Below, piece after piece: positions 1 to 14,265 of a stretch of 64,000 bases of DNA. The DNA is from Pelecanus crispus (taxonomy: Eukaryota; Chordata; Aves; Pelecaniformes; Pelecanidae). The DNA lies in the NCBI RefSeq assembly GCF_030463565.1, contig NC_134655.1, forward strand, positions 7,514,372 to 7,578,371, given 5' to 3'. Position 1 is the first letter of the stretch. Every line of letters begins with the position of its first letter. The notes below the pieces were generated by a model. The model was not told the origin of the DNA. It saw only the letters and a list, made by a program, of their open reading frames with translations, and ran no database searches. A program made the translations under genes and the position numbers.

Positions 1-2736
1 AGCACACAACAGACCATTTTGCGTTACAATCCAGCCTGTCATTCAACTGATTGCTTCTGTCCACTCAAAAATACCTGAGATCACAAGTACCTCTCTGCTG
101 CTAGAGCTCCAGGTTACTAGGTACAGCAACACTGCCAGTGAACTGAGGGTTAATAGTAATTTCACTGACACAGGTGCTTAGAGAATTAGATCCTGGAAGG
201 ATCATGGGAATCAGGAGTACTTACCAACCACTAAATTAAACTGTTTACTGGCCTCCTGCACAGGCTCTAATTTCCCCCATTCTCTGCAGGGCAGCATATA
301 AAGCAGTATCAGCTCTGAAGCTGGCTGGGATTCAGCACTGGTAAAGCAGCTGCAGTACCACTGATTCCAAGAGTGGCTTCGTTTCACCCAGTAGACGATC
401 TCAGCAGCTTTCCTGAACTGAACACGGACCTAACCAACCCTGTACATATTCCCACCCGCACGTGTCAATAAAGCTGCCTGATCAGATTCACTGACTTTAT
501 TTCAGTTTAAATATTGGAGTGTTTGAGTAGATCAAGAAAGGGCTTGGGCCCTCCTTAGCCAACTCCTTCCAACTTTCCCAGTTCCTCCAGAGAAGCTTAA
601 AAATTCTGAAGACCATAGAGACAAATATTATTACAATATTATAGAATTAAAACTACAATAGCTACTAAAACAACTTTATTAAAAAATAATCAGCTGTATA
701 CAATAAGACAGAACATACTAAGGTGGCTCCTTTTAGATGCTACTGTGGAAGCAGCTAGTCTGAAACATGCAACCCTGACAATGCCAGAGCTATGAAGGGA
801 CATCTGAAGGCTCATCAGAAAAAAATATCATTAAATGAGGGCCTCCACCAGGTGAATTTGAACAATGGGGCACCACTGATCAGCTCTAAGGGACAGCTCC
901 TCCCTTTGTAACCCAGGCAGGGATCAGAGTGGAAAGAAATGGGGATTCGCATACAACCTAACATCCATTCCCTCTGATGTGAGAAGATGTGATGTGTACA
1001 GTCTCTTCTAGCACATTAATGCACCTACCCGGCTCCTTTCTTGTCTCATTTGACTGGAGGAGAAACAGTTCATTGGCATTGTCTGAGCCTTCATGACAAA
1101 CTTTTGAACTAACACATTATGGGAGGGATGCCTGCAGTCCATTTCTCTCTAATATTTATTATTTCAGGCTGACTGCAGGAATGAGGCATTGATTGCATGC
1201 AGTTCATGTTTTGAATATTAACTTCCCAACCATAAAGAACAGAGACATTTTAGTTTAAACAAGAGTTTAGCTTTTAGGATGCAAAATAGCAGTTTCTAGA
1301 AGAAAAAAAAAATACCACTTTACCAAGCCTGTACTGTATCCCAGTTTGGCCCTAGGGTCTAGTGCTGAAAGCCAACACCTGAGCAAATGATGGAACCCCA
1401 GCAGCCATATGAATCCAGACAAGTCACTTAATCATGCTGTGCCTCCGTCTTCTCATAGGAATAATGCACAGCTACTTCACTGGGGTAATGCAAAGCTGAT
1501 TTCATTAGCATTCACAAACTGCTTTCTGCCCAGCAGAGGAAAGTATTAGGGAAATGCTAAGAATCTCTACTGCTGGGCTTCTCTTTTAAACTAGCTCTTT
1601 TCATAAGTTATGTCCTACCAAGCGTGCAAAAATTTCTTAGAACCTTCTTAATCAAGAAAGCAAACATATCCTCATTTGCCAAACACAGGCTTGTAATTAT
1701 GTGGGAACGAGGCAGAAACAGTACATACATGCATTAACATCGGCATGATCAAGAGATAACAGCACCATTAATATATCCTCTTGGAAATGACAGCTTGCAG
1801 CCAGACAAACTGTTGGAAAATCACGAGTGGGACTCATTAAACATTTTCTTTTGCAAGATGAATTAAACAAAGAGGATGCTTAAACAATGCTGCAGTAACT
1901 CAAGGGAGGAAAGGGACAGCGGTGCTTAAGTGCACCAAATACGTCCTAAACTATCCATCCAAATGAACCCATGGACCTCGGGTACCCAGAGCAGACATTT
2001 AATGGACTGCTGGACAGCTGTAAATAACCAGCTGACCTTGTACGAACTCCTTCACCTGCTTCAGACAGAAAAAATATCAGTCAGTTAAGACAAAAAAGCA
2101 CATGCTCCTTAGTAATTGACGCTAGCACCCAGAAATGGTATAGGATCAGGAAGGTGAGCAGCAAAACTGGGCGTAGGAACAGAGCAGTCCATAAAACACT
2201 TGCCATTACAACACAGGTTACCTGAGGGAAAGCACTGGGGGAACACCTGGATCTGTATTGGAATCCAATGTAAAGTCAGAGTAAAATATATTCCACTGTC
2301 AATCTGTAACACAGAAATTGTTCTTACTCTTACCATAGCATTGACACGTAAACAGTTTCATATCATGCTGCATACCCTGAATCAGTTTCTTCTTTTTCTT
2401 TTTTTTTTTAATTAGAACAGGTTTATCTTTCCAATTATCATTTTTCAGCACCACAAGTCAGCATTCTAACTCCCATTATTTTCGACTATGCTGACACTGG
2501 GAAATACATAAACAATCCCATAGCTGTTTCTTTACCTCCAGACTCCATGAAAAACAGCCTGATGCATAGCGACCCAGGTGCAAATGATTTTGCTATACAT
2601 ACTGTAAGTCAAATGCCTTCAAGTCATTTCAGCTGCTACAGACGGTCAAGAGATTATATCTGTATTAGTACTACTAGAGATAATAAACATTATTTCAAGA
2701 GTTAAAGGCCCAGTTCCAGTCTCAAAAATCAGATTG
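1..2736. other. Intergenic, no gene seen
   Basis: No open frame here looks like a conserved exon; the longest are about 70-75 codons with no recognisable motif. A TATAAA at 297-302 and an AATAAA at 467-472 lie about 170 bp apart on the forward strand. That spacing could be a small transcript end or an old LTR-like remnant, but neither can be shown. The rest is AT-rich unique-looking sequence. Confidence 0.6.
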
Positions 2737-3062
2737 TCACAGAATAATTTGAGCTGGAAGGGTCCTCCTGAGGTCCTGCTCAGAGCAGGGTCAATTAGAG
2801 CAGGTTGCTCAGGGACCCGTCCAGTTGAGGCTTGAACAACTCCGAAGACAGAGATCCCACAACCTCTCTAGGCACCATAACAGTAAAAAAGATTTTCCTT
2901 ATAACTAACCAGAATTTTCTATGTTCCAACTTGCACCCATTGCCTCTCATCTCATCCCTGTGCACCTATGAGAAGAGTTTGGTTCTGTCTCCTCTGTGTT
3001 CTCCAATCAGGCAGCTGCAGACAGCAATAAGGTCTCCCCTGAACTTTCTCTTCCTACAAATA
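2737..3062 (-). repeat. CR1 LINE fragment (3' end, reverse orientation)
   Basis: Read forward, this shows the usual reversed CR1 tail. It begins with a TCACAGAATAATTTGAGCTG block and GGAAGGGTCCTC. It continues through the 'caggttgctcaggg', 'cacaacctctctaggca' and 'ttccttataactaacca' landmarks to 'gcaataaggtctcccctgaa' near 3030-3045. The landmarks keep their order and spacing, so this is one piece of about 330 bp. Many mismatches to the CR1 consensus as I remember it suggest an old copy. The 78-codon open frame across it is a chance frame. CR1 is the dominant LINE of birds and reptiles, which supports the host assignment. Confidence 0.88.
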
Positions 3063-6000
3063 TTTTAGCTAGCGAATAAGACTTCCAGTGCTTTTTAAAC
3101 TACCTGAACCTATATGGAAGAGGGTGGTATTCTCATTGTTTTGGTTACTGTGATAAACACAAGTGACCATTCTCTTCCAAAAGCTACATATTTGGTAGAT
3201 CTTCCTCTGTGTGACATGCAAGACAGAGCCCTCTCATTTTAGCAATGGTTAAGATTGGATTAGGTTAAACAAATGCAAAGCACTTGGATCTTTTTCTAAA
3301 ACAAATTAAGGATCCAATACACTTTATTAGATCTGGGAAATACAGCATATTTCTCTAGACTAAAAGCTATATTGCTTCTGTTCTGTGATATTGCTACAGC
3401 TCAGGTGCTCAGAATTCGTATCAGCACCTCACAATATCTTTAAAGTTCCAACATGCTGTAAAGTAAATCTTTAATTATCTTCTTGTCATTTTACCGTTGT
3501 TGATCTGCTACCCATATCGCTGTATTAAGTCACAGAACAGAGACATGACACGGGCAAATACTACTGATGGGGAGTTCTGGCAAAAAAAAAATCACCTTAG
3601 TTACATTAATAAGCTTTCCCCATAAGGCAAACTCAGCTCAAGCTGCTGCAGTCTTAATTTCTAATTTGTTTGGAATCTGTTTTGATTTTCTGTCTCCTGT
3701 TAAATATAATTCTCTTCTGGGCTCTGTTTTATGCATTGATTTTTGCAATTGCATCCATATTACATTGGGACCCAAATCCACAGTTCTTTAATTCAGGTTA
3801 CACAGAAAAGTTTAGAAAAATCCCAATTTTTTTTTTAACTAGAGAAATACTTTGCCTCTTTGAACAAGGATGGGACTCAGACTAGCTACAGCACCATTTG
3901 TTCCCACAGCCAAGGATATACATCAGGAAGGAATGGACTGTTGACTTTCTAAGGGTATACTAAAAAAACTTCTCTCTGGACTAGACTTTGTATTGGAGAA
4001 ACTTACAGTTTAATGAAGTCATCAAACTATTATTTTAAATAGCTGTGCTCCAGAGTAGCCATTAGTACTGCACTGAGAGAGAATACAGAGGATCTCCTAA
4101 AAATCTCTTCCACACAGGCCTCGTCTCTAATGCAGCACATGATGACTTTTTCCTCTTAAATAATCACAAGTGGGTCTGACATTTTTATTTCAAGCAGGGT
4201 AATTTTTACTGATTTTTACGGCTACTGGATTAGTTTTACCATGTATTCATCTCAAAAATACACGCAGAGAGCAGAAAGATCATTACCACTGTGCAGACCT
4301 GGTTTCTATTCCTGGCAAGTCATTTAGGGCTTTCTGGAAAATGCAGGTGCAGACAGAGGCAAAGTCTCCTACCCCTGCTCTCAGCTCAGTAACTCCACTG
4401 CTGAACCTGTGCCTGTGTCAGCACAGCACTATACCCAACCCAATCTGGCTGTATGCTCTCTTACAAGCAGCTCCTCCAACTACCCTTGTCTTCAACTGGA
4501 ATTGTAAGAAGGCAACAGCTCTGAGGATTACAATTCAAAATTAACTGGGCTTGAGACCATCCCATTTTTAAGGAGCAAATATTATTAACCACTTTTTGGT
4601 GTTTTGCCAGCTGAAGTTACTCGGAGCTTGTAGAAGTACTTGGTGGGTATGAAATAGAGGATGATACATAAATGTTGAGAACCATTAAAGTGGTAGAAAT
4701 TTTTTTTGTCTGTTTTATACAAAAGCAAATAAGAATTCTGGCTAGCAGCTGACAATTTCTGCTGCTATAGGAAATGCTGTTTCAAAGGCAATGAAATTTT
4801 TGGACCTAAACACCCTTCCTTCACCCCCTTCATTCACAGGGTGTGATACAATAGTTACGATCTTCTCTTGCATTCAGTTCAAATAAATATTTTCAATCAC
4901 AAACTTATTTTATATGGACAACCAGAATATTGTCAAGGACAAGAGTCTCCTTCCTATTTCTTCTCTCCCCCCAGTTTCTTCCTACAATGAATATGCTACA
5001 AGATAGAGATGCCCGTGGTACTATTCCACTAATATTAAGAGATTTGGTTTCCTCTTAGAAAACAGCCTTTTAGAGCTAGATGCATGCTAGATTGCTTGCT
5101 TTCAAAATAGCCAAGAAATAGCACGACAGGTTTTTTGGGCTTGGTTTTGCTGTGGGTTTTTTAGGGCATAAGTGAAGGCCCCCTTCTCACCCCTCTTCAA
5201 GCAGAGTATAATCTGTATGCTTTTCTGATACACTGCTCGTCATCTAAGTTTACTCATCACGTTGATCAAGGAGTCTGGAGTAGTTTAAGTATCCTCATTG
5301 TGTTCTCATTTTCATTTCAGAGATTGCCTTCTCCCCATCACCACAGATGGAAGAAAGCAGAGCAGTCACTGTGATGTGCTGCTACCCTAGCATTGCGCTG
5401 ACCAATCTCACAGGAAAAGACACTTTGCACATTTTTTTAAGAAGATGGGAGTTTTCTATTGCTCCACCACAGTGATTATTTTTGTTTCTCATTATTTCAA
5501 ACCCTTTCCACTTCATTATAAAAACACCATTTGCTAGAGCTAAGGTAACCAGCACAATAGCATTTCAAGGCAGCATGAATTCATCAATACAGCCTCTATA
5601 GCCGAGAAGCACAATGTCACTCTCACTGGGAAGGTGTAGGTTTCATTTCAAGCTGCTCTCCACCCTCCTAATTAAGCACTTTATAATTCATGTTCTACAA
5701 AAAGCCTCAGCTCCCAGCTATAAAAACAAACAACTCTGTTCAGAAACAGGTGTGAATATAACTGGAATCAAAACAAAATAACCCATCTGTAGGAGAAAAG
5801 AAGAAAGAAAGAAAAAAATTGAGTCAAACACGATAGTCCCTACTCCATCTAGAATAGTTAGGCTTGACCCATACACACCTGCTATTTTCTGTACAGTGTT
5901 CCCAAGCCTCAGGGTCACTTGTTTGATCTGGCAAGAAGAAAGGAAGCAAGGGCCAAGGGTGGTTTCCTACCCATTCGTTTCACTGCCTAACACCCCATCC

Positions 6001-6729
6001 CATTGCCAAAGAGCAGTTGTTCTGGTACTGGGATGCTGCGAGAGCATGCAGCATGCAGCCTGGCACACACTAGAACTCAAAAAGACAGATTTTTATTTCC
6101 AGGGCTGCTATTGAACCAGACAGCTGTTAAGGGTTAAGGCTCATGATGTTACTTCAGCTTCACTGAGTGACCTGTGTGGGCTCTACATCAAACATTGCAT
6201 TAGCTGTACTTACAAAAATTTGATTTTTGTTCTTAAAATAGGATCCTGTGTTCCACTGTGCCTGGTGAGTGGAGATAATTTCCACCACCCCTCCAACCCA
6301 CCCAGAGCGAACCAGACCAGTGGGAGCCAGCAGAGCCCTGGGATAATTGCTGTAGGAGCTGCTTGCCAAAATCCTGTACAGCCCCACCAATACAGTCATT
6401 CTTTGTCACTCACTGCCCCTCAGCCCATGCAACTTGCAACTCAGCCTCTAGACTTAAAAGAAATGTCTGGCAGCAAGAGAACCAGCCCTGGTCCTTTCCA
6501 CTTCCAAGCCATCATTTCAAGCTGTAGAAGAGGCCAGGTTCAGGGACTGTAGTCCAATATTAGCTCTTTCTAATTGTGTGAATAGGAAATGGGAGGAGTA
6601 GCACCAGTCCTTCAGAGTAGGAGGAGTTCTTCCCCTCCTGCAGTAGAGCAGTATAGTCATCTTCTCCTTTGGAAGGGACAGAAGCACTAACTAGGAGTTA
6701 GCACTTACTTGTTTGTGCCTCACCACGCT
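3063..6729. other. Intergenic, no gene seen
   Basis: AT-rich sequence with short A and T runs and a GA-rich patch near 5790-5816 (GAAAGAAAGAAAGAAA type). No splice-bounded open frame with a recognisable protein was found. The 110-codon frame at 6220-6552 has no domain character. Confidence 0.55.
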
Positions 6730-6778
6730 GAAGGGTGCAGGTCTTTTCCAACCTAAATGCTTCTGTGATTCTATGATC
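6730..6778 (+). repeat. CR1 LINE 3' terminal scrap (forward)
   Basis: The segment reads 'gcaggtcttttccaaccta' followed by 'aatgcttctgtgattctatg'. This is the canonical last 50 bp of a CR1 element, ending in the ATTCTATG-type terminal microsatellite. It is a severely 5'-truncated insertion, which is typical of CR1. No further CR1 sequence is evident to its left. Confidence 0.85.
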
Positions 6779-9700
6779 TGGCATGCACTTCTACCTCTAG
6801 CGATCAAACAGGAAAAAGCAGACAAATGGGAAAACATCATTTCTCCTTTTACTCCCAAACCTTTTATCTATTCTGCAGTCAAGCACTAAAGTAAAGGCTT
6901 AACACGGCCAGTGTTTTCTTTAACAAGACGTCTCTCCGCAGTTGCTTTTGTTCAGCTGTACCACGTACAGATCTGGTTTGCGGTCTTTTAGAAAGCACTG
7001 CAGAGCTGACAGAGGTAGAATAAATGCTTTGAACAGGAAAATTTTGTGCATTTTTTTAATTTACTTTGTGGGAATCCTCCTCGCAGACCAAGACTAATAT
7101 TGTGCCAAGAGTCATATGCATACAACACTGCAATTTATTCTGTATCATGCTGCTAGTTTTCCAGAGTAATTTAATGCATGGGATTTTATCAACAGTCTTT
7201 CAACAGCAGATACCAAGCAGTCAGAATGTAATGGTTTACAAGATCTCTTACTGACAAGAGTTTAGATGTGTGCTTGAAGGGCAACTGGAGTTAAAATATA
7301 ACAGGCAGTAGACTAACGCATACCTTCACAAAGGATGAAGCTTTCAGACAGTTCTTTCTCCCCCAAACCACAGTCAGCTCCTCTGGGGTCTGCTTTACCT
7401 GTATATTATAAAGGCTCGTAACAGTGTACTAATCCAGCCCTCAGGGCTGGCTCAGAACAAGAGATGGTGTTGACTGCCAGCTTGGGAAACAGCCACACTC
7501 TTTTTCCTGAGTGAAGCTGGCTGGCTGTTATTTTACTTGCCCCCTTCAGAAAGATATTTGCTTAAAAAAAAATGCAATCAAGACACCAGTCTACTGACCA
7601 CTCTGTCAGATGGAAGGCAACTCAGCTTTAGCAAGCAATCTCCCAGCACATTAGCCTTTCCACCTCAACTTAAGGAAAAGTTTCATTTTCTTCAGCTTCT
7701 AAGTCTATCTAAAAGCATGTCCAGTAGCAACTCTTCCACATATCTACTTTATCTTCCAGTGGACAGAATCAGAAGCAAACAAGTCTCAGAATCAGCTACA
7801 GCCAATGCAGAGGACTGCCAGCCTTTGGATGAATGGTACCAAGGACGATACATGGAATAGCCTCACGAATACACTGTTTGGCCAGACTGGTTTCTACCAT
7901 ACTTTTCTATGTTTCAGTACTATAGTGACCAGCTTCAAGCCAAGGAACTTCCATTCCTTAAGTTCTGCCAGCTGTGGTGAACACATACAGTCTGCTTTGA
8001 GATGCCTTCCGATAGCAACACTGCTACCTCTTCTGCAGCTGTTCTGCAGCCTCATCTAGCTTTTTTTTCCTACCAGGATGAAGTTCAACTACCAAATGAT
8101 CTGAGCCTTTACTTTTATTCAGTGTTCCAACAGTAATAAACAAGCAAGGGCTGGAGCTAGGATCTTCGGCAGATAGAGTAAAAGTCTATTCCTTTCTGAA
8201 CAGCCTGTTAGAAATAGTTATCTATTCTCACATGTATTTTATATGAAGAAAGGACACTTCAGGTTAAAAAAAAAAAAAAAATCAGGCCTCTTATTAGGTC
8301 CAGGATTGACAACTGAGGTAACCATCTAGCTGAAGATTTTGTAGCAGCCAGAGGAGGAAGCAGTCACTGCCCCACTTGCCTCCACAAAACCAATCCTGAA
8401 GGAAGGGTCTATTCCATCAGTTCAGAAGCAGCCCCCAGCTCTGTTTCCTCCAACATCTGTGTGTTAAACAGCTGCAGTAGGCTCCAGATTTTTCTACCAT
8501 GCCTTAACTTCCTAGTACAGACACCTTCATATCCTTGCCTCTCCAGCATCCTTTTCAGAACAGATCTGCAAAACATTTTTACTCCCTCCCCCTTAAAAAT
8601 GGAGGTTGGCCAATTGTGGAAGTTACCACTTCTTTTGGCATAGTCTAGATTAGTGTCGCATTATTACATCTGCTTATCTCAAGTTTTTGGGTTTTTTTCC
8701 CATTTCTTTTAACAGCACCGATAGTACTGCAAGTGGGCAATAATCCTTCATACCTGACAGAGTACTCATCAACCCAGCGTGAGCACAATGTGCCGGAGCA
8801 ATGTAAGTGGAGGGAACAGAGCTCAGCATGCAAAGCCCCCTTGCAAGACTGCTCCACCTTGCAGCATGGACACAACTACCCTGTCCTTGGTTAGCTGGGT
8901 CAGTCCCCCAGTTTCAGCCTGAGAAGGGCCAGAGACCACAGCAGCATCTCCTCCCCCCACGCCGGACTGACTGTACATACACACAGCCCTGACACCTCGT
9001 AAGCAAATGTGTTTTGCTCTGCAAGCACAGAAGAGTAGCTTCTTCAGCTGAGGAGAACGTGCTGGGCTTACTGCAGAGCTGAAGTAGTGCAGACAGGCGC
9101 AAATTCTGTGGCTGCCTGCCAGCACGCAGAACGGTGACTGCAAATGCACAGCACTGTCCTCCCACGGCCGAGATGGCAGAGTTACAGAGCGAAGGCAGAG
9201 AGCAGGGGTGGGCTGGTACCAGCACAACCCATTTGGTCTGAGAACAGCTCACAGAGGGATAGTCTCAGCCACAACAGGCCTTCAAGCTGCTGTCTGAGCA
9301 ACCCTGCCCTAAAAATGGGAGGCATCTATGTAGCACATTTAGACTCAAGGACACACAGGCACGCACCAGGCAAGATATCTATCCTGCTAGCAACACACTT
9401 CCTGATGCTAGACAACGTGAGAGCTGCTAAGCTGAAATCCAATTTTAATCCCCTTGTTGAGTGAGTTCATGTAAGTTCAAAAGGGAGCTCTCTATCACTG
9501 TTATAGATCTCATCTCCTGAGACAAGGTGAGGCAAGTAAATCAACAGGAGTATCGTTACTAAACCGTAGGAGAAATGGGTGTATTGGGGCTGAGTTGGTT
9601 TTCTAACTACAGCTTTGATTCACCTATTTTTCTCAAGCCTGTCTCATCTGTCAAGCTTTCCGAACCAGTACCATTTCAATGCCTAGATGAGCTATAAAGC

Positions 9701-12700
9701 TTCCACTATTCCTCATTCAGCTTAATGTAGCACTCAAGCCTCTACACTAGAAACTGTGGCGCCACATGGAGAGAATAGATACGTTTAAGTTTAATGCTCA
9801 CTATAGCTAACAGTCATTTATGTTAATAGACACTTTTGTTTCTTGGAATTAATCTTCTTCTGGGATTTTTTTTTTTTTTGGTGGCATAAATCAGGACAGA
9901 TTATTTCCCTTACAATTTAGAATACTCTTCTTTCTCAGATCCTAAGAGCAGAGAAAGACAATCACAAGCAATCGAATTACCATATCCTAATGAACTACCA
10001 TTTGTCAGCTGAGCCAGAGTGACTATTCCTTGAATGTAGCAGGTAAACATCAGAAAGGCTTGAGGAAGGTGATTAAAGCCAGTATGCTTAATTCTGCATT
10101 TGCAATAGGCTGACAGAGCACTGGCAACCACTTAGAGCCACTTGCCTTCAAATCTCCATTGACTGCAATCTCTTATCCTTACTCCACATTTTCATTTCAG
10201 CCTTTTCCAACTCTCCCAACACTGGCTACTCCGGCCAGTTCCTGCTGAATTTCCCACTGACCTCTGAGTGCTGCAGAGAGATGTATTCCTGAGCAATATG
10301 GGTTTCTGGACCACCAGCACAGGGAAGTGAAGAGGCTTGTCTGGTGTCCTAGGAAGCCAGAGGGCAGCTCTATTCTCAGCTCTGCAAGAGACATTTTGAC
10401 ATTTGTTATGCCTCCTTTTCTTCACATCTGAATTGAGAATAACTTTGCAAAAACATCCTGAGATCCTTGGTGAGAAAATAAGATATATAACACTCCAGGA
10501 GAAAGAGATGCCCAAATGTGACATCTTGAATGACTGCAGCATATATACATGTGAAACCTCAGCTACCAAAAGAAAAAAAAATAATCCTCTCTTATCCAAT
10601 AAAGGGTTAAGGGTTCAAAAGAAATAGTTTTAGCAATTCTGGGTGCAATATTAGCTCAGATACATGAGTCGAATCCATATGGCATATTAAGGATTCCCAG
10701 CAAGGAAACAATTTCAGGAGCTATTCATTTAAGCAATAGTTTTCATTCTATCTAAATACTGGAAGCAATAAAGGCTCCTACACACCCGGTAAAATAGATG
10801 AGGAAACGGCATAGTATGAAAATAAGAGAGTAGGAGACAGATGTCAGAGTCCCAAGGAATAGAAATAATATTTTTATTTTTCCTATTCCAGCTTTGTGTG
10901 CATGAAGGGGTACACACAGAGCCTGCTTTGGTTTTCAACACAATATCTGAAGATAGGAGCTTGTATTCCCCCCCAGGAGAATACAAGGTGAAAGAGGGGG
11001 TTGTTTCCAACAGAGGTGGTGATTCAGAGGACCAAAAGATTAGGCGACTAGGGAAGGGGTGAATAATCCCCTCACCTGGAAAGCAGCTGGACTTGCCTCA
11101 GCACTAGCCCTTTAGATACTCTGCTACTGTTTTGAAACTCCATCACAGAAACGAGAGAAAGCTTAGTACAAGCGAACTCCGCTATGTGCAGCATGGGAAA
11201 AGCAGTGCGTGCTTAGCCCCAGTCTCTCATCATACACTCGTAATGCCCTGCAGCAGCGTCACATCCATGGGTCCACATATTGCTTCTTACAAAGGCCTGA
11301 TCTCACAGGCACCTGGGGAATACAGGATGGCTCAAGCAGCCTTTGGCTGGTCCACACAAGAAATACGTTAGGGCTGTGGAGCATAAGTCACAGAACATAC
11401 ATTTCTCCAGACATTGAATTTCTCCTAATGAGATGTGACCATCTTCTGTTTTTGCTGATGTTTGTGAAGACAACACACAAGTAGCACCACATGCTTCAGC
11501 AACAAACACTAAGGATCTGATCTTTCTTTATAGAAATACGTATTATAATAGAAAAGTCTGTGAGTGTTTTTGCATCATATTAATTGGAGCTGGATCAAAC
11601 CCAGGATGAAGGACAGCATTCTCTACTGAGACAAAGGGCAACAGTGATCTGGAGCCCTTTCATCTCATTACCATCAGACCATCCCACCAGTTACATCAGC
11701 ACTGCACAGAGACTAAGGTTTTGTCTTGGCTCCTGTCATCCAGCATTTGAGTAGACTTAAATACTGCAGTATTATTTCCAAAAAAGGCTAGGCTGTCACA
11801 GGCATGAATAATCACTTCTCTCTCCACAGGAGGATGTATGCAGATTGCTGGGGAGTCATAAAAGAAATGCATCCCAGAATTACAGCAAAATCAGTGAAAT
11901 GCTTTACTTTGTTCAACTTGCTGTTGAACCATCCTATTTGGCCATATATGGAGGCAGGTACTATGCTACTGCTCTTTAAGGAATTTATATCTACCATCTT
12001 TCTTCAAAAGGAACAGTAACAAAACTTCAAATATCCAAAAACTCTGAGACATTCGGGAAGCCTACAGTGCATCTGGCACTGCTCTCTGAATGCAGCACTG
12101 CTTGTGCTCTACCATGTCCTCTACCCTGTCCCATCAGATGTGTTGGGTGCACTCACCTGAGCTGTGCTTTGAATACCAGCTACTTCTGGGATCACCTTAG
12201 ATATTTTTCTTGTTCAAGCAACTCTGCAGCAATGCTTCCCTCAACAGCATTTCAGCCTTGCTGCCACCTAATCAGACTAAACAGATCAGCACTCAGTTTC
12301 CCCAGAGTCTGTAGAAATGGGGCTTATTCTAAGAGAAAGCTAAGGGCTTCTGATAGGAGCTGAAGCCTCCTCTGTCACGGACCTCAGGAGGGATTAAAAC
12401 CATTGAGCATCTTGCAGAGAAATCTGTCTACATTCTGCCACCAAGTTCTGGGGTAGGATGCACACGTGTCGTACACAAGAGCCTAATCATTCACTTGCAA
12501 TGTCTTTAATGCTATCATTGCAGGTGGGAAAGACATTTTATCAGAGCAACAGAAGTCTCTTTTTTTAACATTGCCTGAAAACTGACAAAAAACCCTACCC
12601 ACAGCCACTAAAAGTCTTTCCTTCAGGAGCTGCAAAGACCTCTCACTTTTCTTTAAGGCTAAAAGAGCTTTCTCCTGCAGTACCACTTTCATGTCCTATT

Positions 12701-14084
12701 TTTCACCATCTCTGCTCTGCCCACTCCTTCTGGGGGTCCTCCCTGCTTCCTTTCTCCAGATCCAGGTCCTCTTTGAACAGCTTTTCTGTTCTACCAGTTG
12801 GGAGAGGAAAAATACACACCTCTCCTTAATATTTTCCCCTTCCCCATCAGCAGTGCTTCCCTCTCTACCCAGCAAATTGCCAGTGTGGAGCTGCCCTGTG
12901 TGTCGGGTGGAAGAGCTGCTCTGGATGCATGTCCTGTACCTAGGGTAGGTGGGAGAGACAACAGCAGTACCAGCACTCCCTCGGGCTGCTTCACACACCT
13001 ACCTCCAGCACAAGGCATGTCTCCAACACCATGTCCTGACACCTGGGCAAAAGCAGAGCAGCAGGGGATGAGTGCAGCTAGGAGGGAACGTCCTGACACC
13101 CTGTCTGAAAGGTTGAAGAATATCATCACTGCTAGTGAGATGGCATTGCTTTTGTGGGAAGTTCAGCTGACATCATCTGTCACCATGCAGCGAATGGGTA
13201 GCTCAAATGTGCACACACCTGTTGCTCTACATACACTGTTTGCATTTCTGCAGAGTACAAAAACCAGGAAGAACCAGCAAGCAAGGGAAATTAAGATTGA
13301 CCTCTGCTGTTGACCTCATAATGGTATTGTCAACACTATGGCTCTGCTACAGGTCTTGCAAATTTGGCTACATACAAGGCATGCTCCATCATGCTGGCAT
13401 TTGACATATGGGCCTAGCAAACAGACTCTCCAAAGCAAAGGCTATCTATACTGCAATGCTGATTTCTGTAAGCTGCAATTTCCTGTCCTTAGTTGGCAGT
13501 TATAGGAATGTTGTTAGTATATTCATGCCAAGAAGTCCAACCATGAAAGCAAAAACTAAAGAAAAAGGACATTGCCAAAGAAAATTGGACCTTTCTGAGA
13601 CTCTGACATATCATGAGTACTGTAGATGTTGGATGGTTCTGCTCCTAAATACTCCTGAAGTCAGCCATTAAATATTGTACAATAAATCCAGTGTAGACTC
13701 ACTGCCCCATACTGAAAGTTTTGCCTAAGCTTTAGAGATCCTACAAAAAGTTATATCAGGGAGAAGTGAGGCCACCCATCCTACATAGAAGCATTTCCAT
13801 TAATCAGAATTATAGGGCCACCACTGACAAATACAGCAAATCTGACAGCAAAGAGTTAGGCGACCTTGAGGGGAACATCACCTTCTAAGAAACTTGTACC
13901 CATAAGACTAAAAATTAGTGGGGTTAAAAGGCCTCACAGGCTTTTGTGTCCTTGGTTGCTTCCTTTGAACCAAGTCATGCATTGCGATGAAGCACTGAGC
14001 ACATTAATTTCTGTGAAATTCCCTGCCCTGTTCTTATCCATTTGAGTCATTTCTTAGAACTGTTATTTTTCAGTGATTATAATC
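6779..14084. other. Intergenic, no gene seen
   Basis: Unique-looking sequence with an A16 run at 8266-8281 and a T run near 9868-9880. The longest frames (134 codons at 8823-9227 reverse, 171 codons at 12798-13313 forward, 135 codons at 10192-10599 reverse) overlap other frames on both strands. They have cysteine- and serine-rich composition with no family signature, as expected of noncoding DNA of moderate GC. Confidence 0.55.
8266..8281 (+). repeat. A16 homopolymer run
   Basis: Adenine run in the intergenic spacer with no recognisable element attached. Confidence 0.8.
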
Positions 14085-14265
14085 TTGCAGGAATGCTGGG
14101 CATAGGGCTGAAGGGACCTCATGGATCACTGAATCCAGCCTCCTTCTCTTCAAATTCTGCCATATAATCCCACTCACAAGACTTGCAAATTCAGGCTTTA
14201 AACTAGCAAGGCAGCTTGTTCCCTGTGCTCTATGGATATGGCTCTTCAACATAGCGTCCTGATGC
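14085..14265 (-). repeat. Probable ancient CR1/L3-like LINE remnant (reverse)
   Basis: The stretch contains 'gggctgaagggacctcatgg' followed by 'atcactgaatccagcctcc'. This resembles the reversed 3' end of old amniote CR1/L3-clade LINEs ('ggctggaagggacctc...gtcatctagtccagcc'). A later motif 'ggcagcttgttccctg' fits the same family loosely. The rest is too diverged to align by eye. It could be another old repeat with a convergent start. Confidence 0.42.

Noticed and set aside
2832-3068. 78-codon forward open frame
   Set aside because: Lies within the reversed CR1 remnant, antisense to the element; chance frame.
6220-6552. 110-codon forward open frame
   Set aside because: No motif, overlapped by a reverse frame, and no splice or promoter context.
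12798-13313. 171-codon forward open frame
   Set aside because: Longest frame in the spacer, but overlapped by comparable frames on the other strand and of low-information composition. No recognisable family.
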